Source of the DNA: JABDJZ01 sp047611125
Lineage (GTDB): Bacteria; Bacteroidota; Rhodothermia; Rhodothermales; UBA10348
Reading direction: 5' to 3'
NCBI GenBank assembly: GCA_047611125.1
Contig: JBLFXH010000001.1
Coordinates: 7,731 to 71,730, forward strand
DNA: 64,000 bases
Below the pieces are notes generated by a model. It was not told the DNA's origin. It saw only the letters and a list, made by a program, of their open reading frames with translations, and made no database searches. Positions 27,122-35,085 of the stretch are shown piece by piece. The number at the start of each line of letters is the position of its first letter. Position 1 is the stretch's first letter. The translations under genes and the position numbers were made by a program.

Positions 27122-27663
27122 AGCTCGAAAAGGATCATGACAAGGCTGCCTTCCTGTATTCCGGCTGTCAGAATGTCCAGGCGTCCGTCGCCGTTGTAGT
27201 CAAACCAGATGGTAGGGCCGAAGAGAACGCCCCGAAATCGGTGTCGCAGCACGAATCCCGAGTCGATCTGCTCGTAAACGACTATCTGCCGGTTATCTGG
27301 AATCTCCAGCTTCTCGATGCCAGCCACGAGCAGGTCTAAGTCGCCATCGCCCTCGAGATCACCGCATGATACATCCCCAGAGAAGACACCAGACAGGTTC
27401 GCACCGGAGTCTACAAACCCCGTCCCATCTGACTGCAGCAGGGTGGCATGCCCCGACATCAAGTCAGGGCTCAGCACTCCGCCCGTGACGAAAAGGTCGT
27501 CGTCTCCGTCCGCGTCATAATCGGCGGCGTCAATGGCCCCGAACGAACTAAAGGGCACGCCGCGCACAACGACCTGGGCAGCAGCAGATCCCCAGGAAAA
27601 CGCTAGAAACGCTAACAGCAGCGGCGCGGGTCGGGCAAACTTGGAATGCACTGGCACAGCCAA
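27118..27663 (-). CDS. Short secreted FG-GAP repeat protein
   Basis: A 181-residue exported protein with signal peptide (LLLAFLAFSWGSAAAQ) and about three DxDxDGD repeats (DYDADGDDDLFVTGG, DLEGDGDLDLLVAG and FDYNGDGRLDILTAG). It ends abruptly (VMILFEL), so it has less than half of a normal seven-bladed propeller. It may be a truncated paralogue of its neighbours, or it may assemble with them. It starts 3 nt after the stop of the upstream gene and overlaps the downstream one by 4 nt, so all three are probably translated from one message. Confidence 0.75.
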   Translation of the reverse strand: MAVPVHSKFARPAPLLLAFLAFSWGSAAAQVVVRGVPFSSFGAIDAADYDADGDDDLFVTGGVLSPDLMSGHATLLQSDGTGFVDSGANLSGVFSGDVSCGDLEGDGDLDLLVAGIEKLEIPDNRQIVVYEQIDSGFVLRHRFRGVLFGPTIWFDYNGDGRLDILTAGIQEGSLVMILFEL

Positions 27664-27665
27664 AC

Positions 27666-29474
27666 TCAGCGAACCAGCGTGAGGGTCTTGACGTCTCGGT
27701 ACGAGCCTGCCCTCATTTCGAGCAGATAGATACCGCCCGCCAGATGAGCCGGAGCATCCCAGCCGATGGAGTACGCACCCGGAGCCTGAACCGTGTTCAG
27801 GAGGAGACCGACCTGACGTCCCAGCATGTCGAAGACCCGTATCTGGATCGTTGATACGGCAGGGACATCGTAGTCAATGCGTGCCTGCTGGGAGAATGGA
27901 TTCGGGTAGGGTGGCCTCAGGCGGAACGATGTCGGAACCTGCTCATCGTCGGTGCCGGTGGCCGTTGCCGAGACGTCGAAGGATCCTTCGCTGGAGAACG
28001 CGGAAGCGCTGAAGGTGGCACCCACAGACTGGACACTCCAGAAATACCGGCCCGGGGCCAGATTTTGGAGGTAGGTGGATGTAGTCGACAGGAATCCAGG
28101 GCGAGCAACCCGGCGAAGGCCGGATACCGGATCAGAAGGCGCCGAGCGAACATCGGCTAGGCCGGGTGCAGTGCCAATCCGGAGGTCGTAGGTAACCACG
28201 CCGGCGCGCGTGTCAGTCCACTCCAGTGCCACCACGCCGTCCGCCTGAATGGAGCGCAATGCGCTTGGCGCAGAGAGCGTCTCCGGGCGAACCTGACGCT
28301 CGTTCGCATACAGATTCAGGATGTTGGAGCCCCCTGAAGTCGCACCGGCAGACAGGAGATCTAAGTCTCCGTCGCCGTCAAAATCGCCCCAGTCCGCCGC
28401 AGCAAAAATGGCGCCCACCAGATAGGTAGATTGCTCAAAATTGCCCTGCCCCGAGTTACGGTACACCCGCGCTGTCCGTCGACCCAACGCCGACTCGGCG
28501 CCGAGCGACAAGAGATCGAGATCACCATCGTTGTCATAATCACCCCAAGTGATTGCACCGGCCAAGGAACCCTGGATGCCGGTTTCCACAGCCTGGAAGC
28601 TCCCATTGGTGTTCCTATAGACCACCGCCTGCCCCTCGAAAATGCGCGGGGTCACTTGGCCGCCACTAACCACAATATCTAGATCGCCATCGGCATCGTA
28701 GTCTCCCCAGTCCACGCTGGAGAAGGCAAGCGGCGCAAAGCTTGCGACGAGATCGGTCAGGACGCCGCCACTTGTCCGGTACAGTGAAGTGCGGAATCCC
28801 TCCGGAGTAGCTCCCGAAATCAGCAGGTCCGGATCTCCGTCATTGTCGTAATCGCCCCACTTGGCCTGGCCATAGGCAAAGCCGGGAATGCCCGCCGGCG
28901 TAGCTGTGAAGCTTCCTCCCGCATTGACAGCAATGGAGGACTGGTAGGCGCCGGCCGCATCGACTCCCGTGACAAGCAGATCCAAATCGCCGTCATTGTC
29001 AGTATCAGCCCAGCCCAGCGCGCCCGAATGATAGGCGGGCAGATCCGCACCGATGTCGACAAAGGAGTCTCCGTTGTTGCGGTAGACGGCGGTCAACGGA
29101 GCGTAGGGCGGGTTTGCCGAGGTACTGCCCGAGACCGCAAGGTCAAGATCCCCGTCGCCATCTATGTCCGCCCAGGACGATCGGCTGTACGCCACTGCAC
29201 GCACTCCACCGGCGAGGGGCGTGAAGGTGGTCCCATTTTCTCCGCTGCCGTCATTGCGATAGACGGCTGCGGTCAAACCCGCGTCCGAACGGCCCGAGAC
29301 GAAGGCATCCAGGTCTCCGTCATTGTCAATATCGCCCCAAGCCACGGCCGCATTCCGTACCGCAGGCATGGAGTGCGACTGCAGGTTGAACGTGAAGGGC
29401 TGGGAAACCGGCTGCGCGAGCGAAGCCGGTGCCAGCAAAGCAGAGAGAGCGAACAGGGAAAGGAGTCGCGTCAC
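27666..29474 (-). CDS. Secreted FG-GAP repeat protein with T9SS sorting domain
   Basis: About 602 residues from the GTG at 29474, which begins a clean signal peptide (RLLSLFALSALLAPASLAQ); the frame extends 19 residues further without a signal. Eight or so FG-GAP repeats with DNDGDLDxx loops fill the N-terminal two thirds. A fibronectin-III-like stretch follows (VVTYDLRIGTAPGLADV), and the protein ends with a complete type A C-terminal sorting domain (FRLRPPYPNPFSQQARI, VFDMLGRQV, GGIYLLEMRAG). It should be secreted by the type IX system and attached to the surface. It is the first gene of the cluster. The 143-bp gap to the next gene (29475-29617) shows no other gene. Confidence 0.9.
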   Translation of the reverse strand: MTRLLSLFALSALLAPASLAQPVSQPFTFNLQSHSMPAVRNAAVAWGDIDNDGDLDAFVSGRSDAGLTAAVYRNDGSGENGTTFTPLAGGVRAVAYSRSSWADIDGDGDLDLAVSGSTSANPPYAPLTAVYRNNGDSFVDIGADLPAYHSGALGWADTDNDGDLDLLVTGVDAAGAYQSSIAVNAGGSFTATPAGIPGFAYGQAKWGDYDNDGDPDLLISGATPEGFRTSLYRTSGGVLTDLVASFAPLAFSSVDWGDYDADGDLDIVVSGGQVTPRIFEGQAVVYRNTNGSFQAVETGIQGSLAGAITWGDYDNDGDLDLLSLGAESALGRRTARVYRNSGQGNFEQSTYLVGAIFAAADWGDFDGDGDLDLLSAGATSGGSNILNLYANERQVRPETLSAPSALRSIQADGVVALEWTDTRAGVVTYDLRIGTAPGLADVRSAPSDPVSGLRRVARPGFLSTTSTYLQNLAPGRYFWSVQSVGATFSASAFSSEGSFDVSATATGTDDEQVPTSFRLRPPYPNPFSQQARIDYDVPAVSTIQIRVFDMLGRQVGLLLNTVQAPGAYSIGWDAPAHLAGGIYLLEMRAGSYRDVKTLTLVR

Positions 29475-29617
29475 GGGGTACGTCCCGGTTGATTCAAGCT
29501 GAGAAAGGTACACACAGGAACACCCACCCACCCTCCTTCGGGCGACAAGTATACGCGAATGGTCGAACGTAGGCTGTAGGCGGATTTCTGCGACGTCTCA
29601 CAGCCCCGGGGGCAGCC

Positions 29618-30349
29618 TCAGGATGGGACGGCGGACTCGATCAGGCCTTCCGCCACGTCCTCGCCCAGGTACCTGTCTATGAGCCAGTGGGCCAGGTAGA
29701 TCAACGGCGTAATCACGATGGCCACCAAGAACTTGTACCCGTAGTTGAACAGTGTGATGGCAATGATGACCTGCAGGGTCATTTCGCCATAGAAGGCCAC
29801 AAACAGGACGACAAAAGTGTCGATGAACTGTGATCCGAACGTGGATCCTGTGGCCCGAAGCCAGAGGTGCTTCCCCTGGGTCTTCTTCCTCAACCAGTGA
29901 AACAGGGAAATATCGGCAAGCTGGCCAAGCAGGTAGGCTACAAGGCTACCCAGAATGATGCGGCCGGAAGCCCCAAAGACGGTATCAAAAGCCTCGCCTG
30001 GCACCGGAGAGATCGATGCGGTAGGCACCGCCATGGCAGCCTTGATGATGGCAAACTCGAAGATGATCATGACCACGCCCAGGTAGGTCACAAACTTGAT
30101 CCCCTCTTTCCCGAAGTACTCGTTGAGAAGGTCAGTGATTATGAAGGTCACCGGAAACGCGATCACGCCGGCCGTCATTACGACCTCGGTAAAGTCCTGC
30201 CCCAGGATGGAAAGGGTAAAGGGGAGTTGAACCACCGTGAAAAACTTGGAGGCGGTGGCCTCCGCTACTACCAACGCGGTAATGAAGATTGCCGCGCAAA
30301 TCACATAGAGCTTCTGAGGACGGGAGAGTCGGAAGGTCGTCGCTGACAT
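29618..30349 (-). CDS. VUT-family (YhhQ-like) queuosine-precursor transporter
   Basis: A 243-residue inner-membrane protein with six hydrophobic segments. The family marks are the early AEATASKFF segment, VVMTAGVIAFPVTFIITDLLNEYFGKE, YLLGQLADISLFHWLRKKT and GSTFGSQFIDTFVV. This is the vitamin-uptake-transporter family, whose studied members (YhhQ) import preQ0 or preQ1 for queuosine synthesis. The sequence supports the family; the substrate is by analogy. It lies 3 nt after a MarR regulator gene on the same strand. No queuosine gene is in the window. Confidence 0.88.
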   Translation of the reverse strand: MSATTFRLSRPQKLYVICAAIFITALVVAEATASKFFTVVQLPFTLSILGQDFTEVVMTAGVIAFPVTFIITDLLNEYFGKEGIKFVTYLGVVMIIFEFAIIKAAMAVPTASISPVPGEAFDTVFGASGRIILGSLVAYLLGQLADISLFHWLRKKTQGKHLWLRATGSTFGSQFIDTFVVLFVAFYGEMTLQVIIAITLFNYGYKFLVAIVITPLIYLAHWLIDRYLGEDVAEGLIESAVPS

Positions 30350-30352
30350 GCC

Positions 30353-30817
30353 TTAGCCCACCTGATCGGCGCGAAGCCGCTCTAGCAGTGAACTGAGCGC
30401 CAGAAGCTCCTCACCGTCTAGGTGACGGGCCACCCGAGTCTGCATCTGAGAGACCTCAGGGTCCATTTGCTCCAAGAGTGTCTTGCCGGTGTCCGTGATC
30501 CCAACTTCCACGACGCGGCGGTCACTCAGGGATCGCGCCCGTTCAATGTGCCCGGCTGCCTCGAGTCTGTTAAGCAGTCTGGTTACATCTGGAGTCCGGT
30601 CAAGAAGGCGACCGCCGATGTCACTGCACGTCATGCGGGCCGGATCGGCTCCCCGTAGGATCCGGAGTACGTTGTACTGGGCCGGCGTCAGGCCGTAGGC
30701 GCCCATTGTGCCTGCCAGAATCGAGGTGATCCAGGAATTGGTCACCATGATATCGAACATCGCCCGCTGGCTAACATCGACGATACGTTCCTGCTTGATC
30801 AGTTCCTCAAGTCGCAT
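30353..30817 (-). CDS. MarR-family transcriptional regulator
   Basis: A 154-residue winged-helix regulator. The DNA-binding core is seen in LTPAQYNVLRILRGAD, MTCSDIGGRLLDRTPDVTRLLNRLEAAGHI (recognition helix) and the wing RSLSDRRVVEVGITDTGKTLL. N- and C-terminal helices should form the dimer interface. MarR proteins usually repress their own gene and a neighbour and respond to small ligands. It sits directly upstream of the VUT transporter, which it may control. The histidine-kinase gene upstream on the same strand ends 28 bp away (30818-30844). Confidence 0.9.
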   Translation of the reverse strand: MRLEELIKQERIVDVSQRAMFDIMVTNSWITSILAGTMGAYGLTPAQYNVLRILRGADPARMTCSDIGGRLLDRTPDVTRLLNRLEAAGHIERARSLSDRRVVEVGITDTGKTLLEQMDPEVSQMQTRVARHLDGEELLALSSLLERLRADQVG

Positions 30818-30844
30818 GTTCTGACGGATGTTGTTAGAACAACC

Positions 30845-31864
30845 TTAACCGACGTTCGGCCCGCGCGTTCCGGGCACTCCCGTGCTCAGCGGCAGCATGA
30901 AGGAGAAGGTGGAGCCGATGCCTTCCCGACTCTCGACTAGTAGCGTTCGGTCGTGGGCAGCAAGAATATGCTTGACAATGGCGAGGCCCAGGCCGGTGCC
31001 CCCTTGCGATCGTGACCGGCTCTTGTCCACTCGGAAGAAACGCTCCGTGATCCGTGGGATCAGGTCTTTAGGAATACCTATGCCATCGTCCGTGACGGAA
31101 ATTTTCGCCTCAGCACCGGCTTTCTGGGCCTCAAGCGTGACGACTCCCTCCTCATTGTTGTACTTGATGGCATTCTCCATCAGGTTCACGATGACCTGTC
31201 TGAGGTGCTCTCGATCCCCCACCACATATGGGAGATCTGCGGGGATCTTGGCAGCAAGCCTCACGAGCTCTCGCGAGGCAATGGGCTCGAGTGATTCAAC
31301 GATTTCCTGCACCAAGTCCCCCATGGAGAACTGTACGGGACACATGCGGAGTTCGCCTTGCTCAATGCGGGCAATCTCGCCCAGATCCCGAGCCAGGTGA
31401 TCCAGTCGATCGGCGTTCCGGAGAATTCTATCGACGAACTTTCGATTCACCTCCGGGTCCTCCAAGGCGCCTCCTTCCAGCGTTTCAGCAAATCCCCGGA
31501 TGGCGAAGATGGGCGTCTTGAGTTCGTGGGAGACGTTGCCTATGAAGTCTCGTCGGTAGTCCTCCATTCGGCGGAGCTCCGTCATTTCACGTTCGAGCAC
31601 CTGGCCCGTCCGGAAAACCTGCCGCACCATGTCGTTCAATTCGTCGCCACGCGGCAGATGGGCGTCCTTTAGGTTCTCGAACCGGCTGTGCCGGATTTGT
31701 CGCAGTAGCGTACGGCCCAGGGCGAGCCGCCGTGTCACGAGTCGGCCGGACACCCAGTACGTCAGGGCAAAGACCAGCAGAGGCGTCAGGATCAACAAGG
31801 GGAGCAGCCAGGGCCCCGGTCCCGACAGCACACGGGCCAGGCCGACGAGCGCCGCCGACAGCAC
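30845..31864 (-). CDS. PhoR-type sensor histidine kinase
   Basis: A 339-residue membrane sensor kinase. The phosphorylated His is in NVSHELKTPIFAIRGFAETL (His113 from GTG 31864). The ATP-binding domain has the N-box LMENAIKYNNEEG, G1 VTDDGIGIP, F-box ITERFFRVDKSRSR and G2 GGTGLGLAIVKHI. No PAS or clear HAMP domain is visible; a membrane segment (WLLPLLILTPLLVFALTYWV) and a short linker precede the H-box. The first usable start codon is the GTG at 31864, but the frame stays open upstream for about 100 nt and encodes more hydrophobic residues (ISLKLAWPP), so a second membrane helix and a non-standard start are possible. It lies 58 bp after the response regulator gene. Confidence 0.9.
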   Translation of the reverse strand: MLSAALVGLARVLSGPGPWLLPLLILTPLLVFALTYWVSGRLVTRRLALGRTLLRQIRHSRFENLKDAHLPRGDELNDMVRQVFRTGQVLEREMTELRRMEDYRRDFIGNVSHELKTPIFAIRGFAETLEGGALEDPEVNRKFVDRILRNADRLDHLARDLGEIARIEQGELRMCPVQFSMGDLVQEIVESLEPIASRELVRLAAKIPADLPYVVGDREHLRQVIVNLMENAIKYNNEEGVVTLEAQKAGAEAKISVTDDGIGIPKDLIPRITERFFRVDKSRSRSQGGTGLGLAIVKHILAAHDRTLLVESREGIGSTFSFMLPLSTGVPGTRGPNVG

Positions 31865-31922
31865 CGCAGGAGGCCAGGCCAGCTTGAGGGAAATTCTGCT
31901 GAGTCTGCCCAGAGGGCGCTTG

Positions 31923-32627
31923 TCAGGCTCGGAACCGATAACCCACCCCCTTGACCGTTTCTATCATGTCTTCGCCCACCTTCTCTCGAATCTTACGGAT
32001 GTGCACGTCCACCGTTCGGTCCACCACAAAGACATCCAGGCCCCAGACCTCGTCCAGGAGTTGCTGTCGGGAATAGACGCGACCCGGGTTGCCGGCAAGG
32101 AATCGGAGAAGCTCGAATTCCTTTCTTGGCAGGTGGAGAGGATCCTCTTGGCCTTCCACGTCCACAACATATCGCGATCGATCGATCGTGAGTCCGTAGA
32201 TGCGGACGAGGTGGGGAGTGCCTGAGGCATGCTCGGCACTACGATCTGAACTACCGTCCGCACTACGCAGTGAGGCCTTGACCTGGCTCATCAGAACCGG
32301 TATCGAGATGGGCTTCGTCAGATAGATATCCGCACCGCCATCCAGCCCCTGGACGTGGTTGTTCTCTTCGCTTCGCGCCGTCAACATCACGATGGGCGTG
32401 TTCTTGAGAGCCGGGTGCTCGCGCATCCGCCGACAGGCCTCAAGACCATCCATGCGAGGCATCATGACATCGAGAATGATCAGGTCAGGAACGTGCTGGG
32501 AGGCCGAAAGAACGGCCTCTACACCATCACACGCCTGCGTCACCTCGAAACCTTCCTTCTCGAGGTTATACCGGAGCAGGTCAATAATGTCGTCTTCATC
32601 GTCGACGACGAGAATGCGTTGCGGCAT
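31923..32627 (-). CDS. PhoB/OmpR-family response regulator
   Basis: A 234-residue response regulator. The receiver domain has the acidic pocket VVDDEDD, the phosphoacceptor Asp53 in LIILDVMMPRMDG, the Thr in VMLTARS and the Lys in YLTKPIS. The C-terminal winged helix has LPRKEFELLRFLAGNPGRVYSRQQLLDEVWG and RTVDVHIRKIREKVGE, ending GVGYRFRA, which is typical of PhoB/OmpR. It is paired with the PhoR-type kinase just downstream. No phosphate-uptake genes are in the window, so a phosphate role is only by family. The 130-bp gap to the divergent oxidoreductase (32628-32757) should hold both promoters. Confidence 0.95.
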   Translation of the reverse strand: MPQRILVVDDEDDIIDLLRYNLEKEGFEVTQACDGVEAVLSASQHVPDLIILDVMMPRMDGLEACRRMREHPALKNTPIVMLTARSEENNHVQGLDGGADIYLTKPISIPVLMSQVKASLRSADGSSDRSAEHASGTPHLVRIYGLTIDRSRYVVDVEGQEDPLHLPRKEFELLRFLAGNPGRVYSRQQLLDEVWGLDVFVVDRTVDVHIRKIREKVGEDMIETVKGVGYRFRA

Positions 32628-32757
32628 AGAATCACCCTAACGTGAACCCCAAAGCTAAGTGAAGCCCGTTACCTCAGTATTACCATTGCAAGCCCAATCC
32701 TTGGGCGGTCTTGAAGAATGACCTTGACTACCTTTCCGCTTCACCAATCCTGGAATC

Positions 32758-33924
32758 ATGGCTGAAGGTCGAAAACTCAGATACGGAATGGTTGGGGGAG
32801 GCCCCGGCGCATTCATTGGTGCGGTTCACAGGATGGCCGCTGCGCTGGACGGCTCGATGGATCTTGTCGCGGGCGCCTTCTCGTCGAGCGCAGAAAAGTC
32901 CCACCAACAGGGCCGGGAATTGCGCCTGGACCCCGATCGGGTCTACGACAATTACCAAGCCATGGCAGAAGCCGAGGCGGCTCGAGAGGATGGGATCGAC
33001 TTTGTGTCCATCGTGACGCCGAACCATGTTCATTTTGGTGCGGCCAAGGCGTTCATCGAACGCGGGATCCATGTGATCTGCGACAAGCCGATGACGAACA
33101 CGCTGGAGGATGCCGAAGAGCTATGCCGGTTGGTGGCCGAGCACAATGTGATCTTCGCCCTGACACACAACTACACCGGCTATCCGATGGTCAAGGAGGC
33201 CCGGGATTTGGTGGCTTCAGGCCGACTGGGCCAGATTCGGAAGATCGTGGTGGAGTATCCACAGGGATGGCTCGCGGAGCTCATTGAGGAGACCGGTCAG
33301 AAACAGGCAGCCTGGCGCACCGATCCCGCGCGTGCAGGCGTCTCATCGGCCATGGGGGACATCGGTTCGCATGCCGAGAATTTGGCCCGCTACATCACTG
33401 GACTCGAGATGGAGGAGATGCACGCAGATCTCTCCACACTGGTGCCGGGGCGCCAGTTGGAGGATGACGGAAACATCCTCGTCCACTACCGGGGCGGTGC
33501 CCGCGGCATTCTCTACGCCTCCCAGATTTCAGTGGGCGAGGAAAACAACCTTCGGATCCGTGTCTACGGCACAAAGGCTTCCCTGGACTGGAAGCAGGAG
33601 CACCCGAACTGGCTGCATGTCCGGTATCCGGACCAGCCAGAGCAGATCCTGAAGCGCGGCAACCCTTACCTCGGAGCGGCGGCCGCCCATGCCACGCGGA
33701 TTCCTGCGGGTCACCCGGAAGCGTTTCTGGAAGCGTTCGCCAACATCTATCTCATGGCAGGCCGAGCGATATCTGCTCGTATCCGGGGTGTTGACCCGGA
33801 CCCATTGGACCTGGACTTTCCAACTGCCCAGGATGGAGCCATCGGCGTGCACTTCATTCACACCGCCGTCCGAAGCAGCCGGGAGCGCGCGTGGGTGAAT
33901 GCCGCCTATACACCGCCGGCCTGA
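32758..33924 (+). CDS. Gfo/Idh/MocA-family oxidoreductase
   Basis: A 388-residue NAD(P)-dependent dehydrogenase for sugars or cyclitols. The Rossmann start is YGMVGGGPGAFIGAVHR, and the conserved EKP-like catalytic motif appears as CDKPMTNTLEDAEEL. The GDIGSHAENLARYITG segment carries the catalytic-site His and Asp. It is followed after 34 nt by a TIM-barrel isomerase, a common partner in sugar-acid or keto-sugar catabolism. Relatives include myo-inositol dehydrogenases, of interest since the window also has a MIPS gene, but nothing in this sequence fixes inositol as substrate. Confidence 0.9.
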   Translation: MAEGRKLRYGMVGGGPGAFIGAVHRMAAALDGSMDLVAGAFSSSAEKSHQQGRELRLDPDRVYDNYQAMAEAEAAREDGIDFVSIVTPNHVHFGAAKAFIERGIHVICDKPMTNTLEDAEELCRLVAEHNVIFALTHNYTGYPMVKEARDLVASGRLGQIRKIVVEYPQGWLAELIEETGQKQAAWRTDPARAGVSSAMGDIGSHAENLARYITGLEMEEMHADLSTLVPGRQLEDDGNILVHYRGGARGILYASQISVGEENNLRIRVYGTKASLDWKQEHPNWLHVRYPDQPEQILKRGNPYLGAAAAHATRIPAGHPEAFLEAFANIYLMAGRAISARIRGVDPDPLDLDFPTAQDGAIGVHFIHTAVRSSRERAWVNAAYTPPA

Positions 33925-33958
33925 TTTCAACCGACCTCACTCTTCAATCGTTCTAGCC

Positions 33959-34960
33959 ATGTCTCGTCCTGTCACTCTGTTTACCGGCCAGTGGGCCGAC
34001 CTCCCACTCGAAACACTGGCCGAAATGGCGGCGGAGTTCGGGTATGACGGACTCGAACTAGCGTGTTGGGGCGATCATTTCGACGTCCAGCGGGCGCTGT
34101 CGGAAGACGGGTACTGCCAGGGCAGGCTTGACCTGCTGGCGCGTCACGGCCTGACCGTACACTCGATTTCCAACCATCTGGTCGGCCAAGCGGTCTGCGA
34201 CAACATCGACGAACGGCACAAGTCGATTCTGCCCGCTCATGTCTGGGGGGACGGCGAGCCCGAGGGCGTCAGAGCCCGGGCAGCAGAAGAGATGAAGGAC
34301 ACCGCCCGAGCCGCCGCACGACTCGGCGTCAAAGTGGTAAACGGGTTCACTGGCTCCAGTATCTGGCACCTCGTCTACTCCTTCCCGCCAGTCACGCCGG
34401 GTATGATTGACGATGGCTTTTCAGACTTCGCCGATCGCTGGAACCCCATCCTGGACGTCTTTGACCACGAAGGCGTGCGATTCGCGCTGGAGGTACACCC
34501 GACGGAGATTGCCTTCGACATCGGCTCAGCGGAGCGGGCGCTTGCAGCCATCGACAATCGGCCTGCGTTCGGGTTCAACTACGACCCGAGTCATTTCGGA
34601 TATCAGGGAGTCGACTATGTGGGCTTCATCGACCGATTCGGCGATAGGATCTACCACGTTCACATGAAGGATGTCTGGTGGTCGTCCAATCATTCCGAAG
34701 TCGGTGTCTTTGGCGGACATACGGAATTTGGCGATCGTCGTCGCTTCTGGGATTTCCGATCCCTGGGCCGCGGGTCCATCGACTTCGAAGAGATCATTCG
34801 AGCACTGAACCGAGTCGGTTATCAGGGACCCCTCTCCGTGGAGTGGGAGGATTCGGGTATGGATCGTGAGCATGGCGCTGCCGAGGCCTGTGACTTCGTA
34901 CGCGCCATGGACTTCGCGCCGTCAACCGTGGCGTTTGACGCTGCGTTCGATAAAGACTGA
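33959..34960 (+). CDS. Xylose-isomerase-like TIM-barrel sugar isomerase/epimerase
   Basis: A 333-residue protein from ATG 33959; the frame runs 20 residues further upstream into the preceding gene's end. The AP-endonuclease-2/xylose-isomerase-like fold is shown by FGYDGLELACWGDHF, GLTVHSISNHL, VRFALEVHPTEIAFD with the metal-binding Glu, FGFNYDPSHFGYQG, RIYHVHMKDVWW and GPLSVEWEDSGMD. Metal ligands Glu, Asp/His, His and Glu are therefore present. It follows the oxidoreductase gene and probably acts on the same sugar or keto-sugar. The 125-bp gap after it (34961-35085) shows no gene. Confidence 0.88.
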   Translation: MSRPVTLFTGQWADLPLETLAEMAAEFGYDGLELACWGDHFDVQRALSEDGYCQGRLDLLARHGLTVHSISNHLVGQAVCDNIDERHKSILPAHVWGDGEPEGVRARAAEEMKDTARAAARLGVKVVNGFTGSSIWHLVYSFPPVTPGMIDDGFSDFADRWNPILDVFDHEGVRFALEVHPTEIAFDIGSAERALAAIDNRPAFGFNYDPSHFGYQGVDYVGFIDRFGDRIYHVHMKDVWWSSNHSEVGVFGGHTEFGDRRRFWDFRSLGRGSIDFEEIIRALNRVGYQGPLSVEWEDSGMDREHGAAEACDFVRAMDFAPSTVAFDAAFDKD

Positions 34961-35085
34961 AGGTTGGGTCACGCCCTATGCGCTGGCGGCCCTTCCGTCC
35001 ATCCCACGAGGCGGCGCTAGTCATTGCGTCCCTGGCCGGTGAGCCGTATCTGGTTGGACCCTGAACCCAATCTCCTCTGTGGCCC

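Noticed and set aside
30845..32627. PhoR/PhoB pair as a proven phosphate-starvation system
   Set aside because: No pst or phoU genes are nearby and the kinase lacks a PAS domain; the family resemblance alone does not show the signal.
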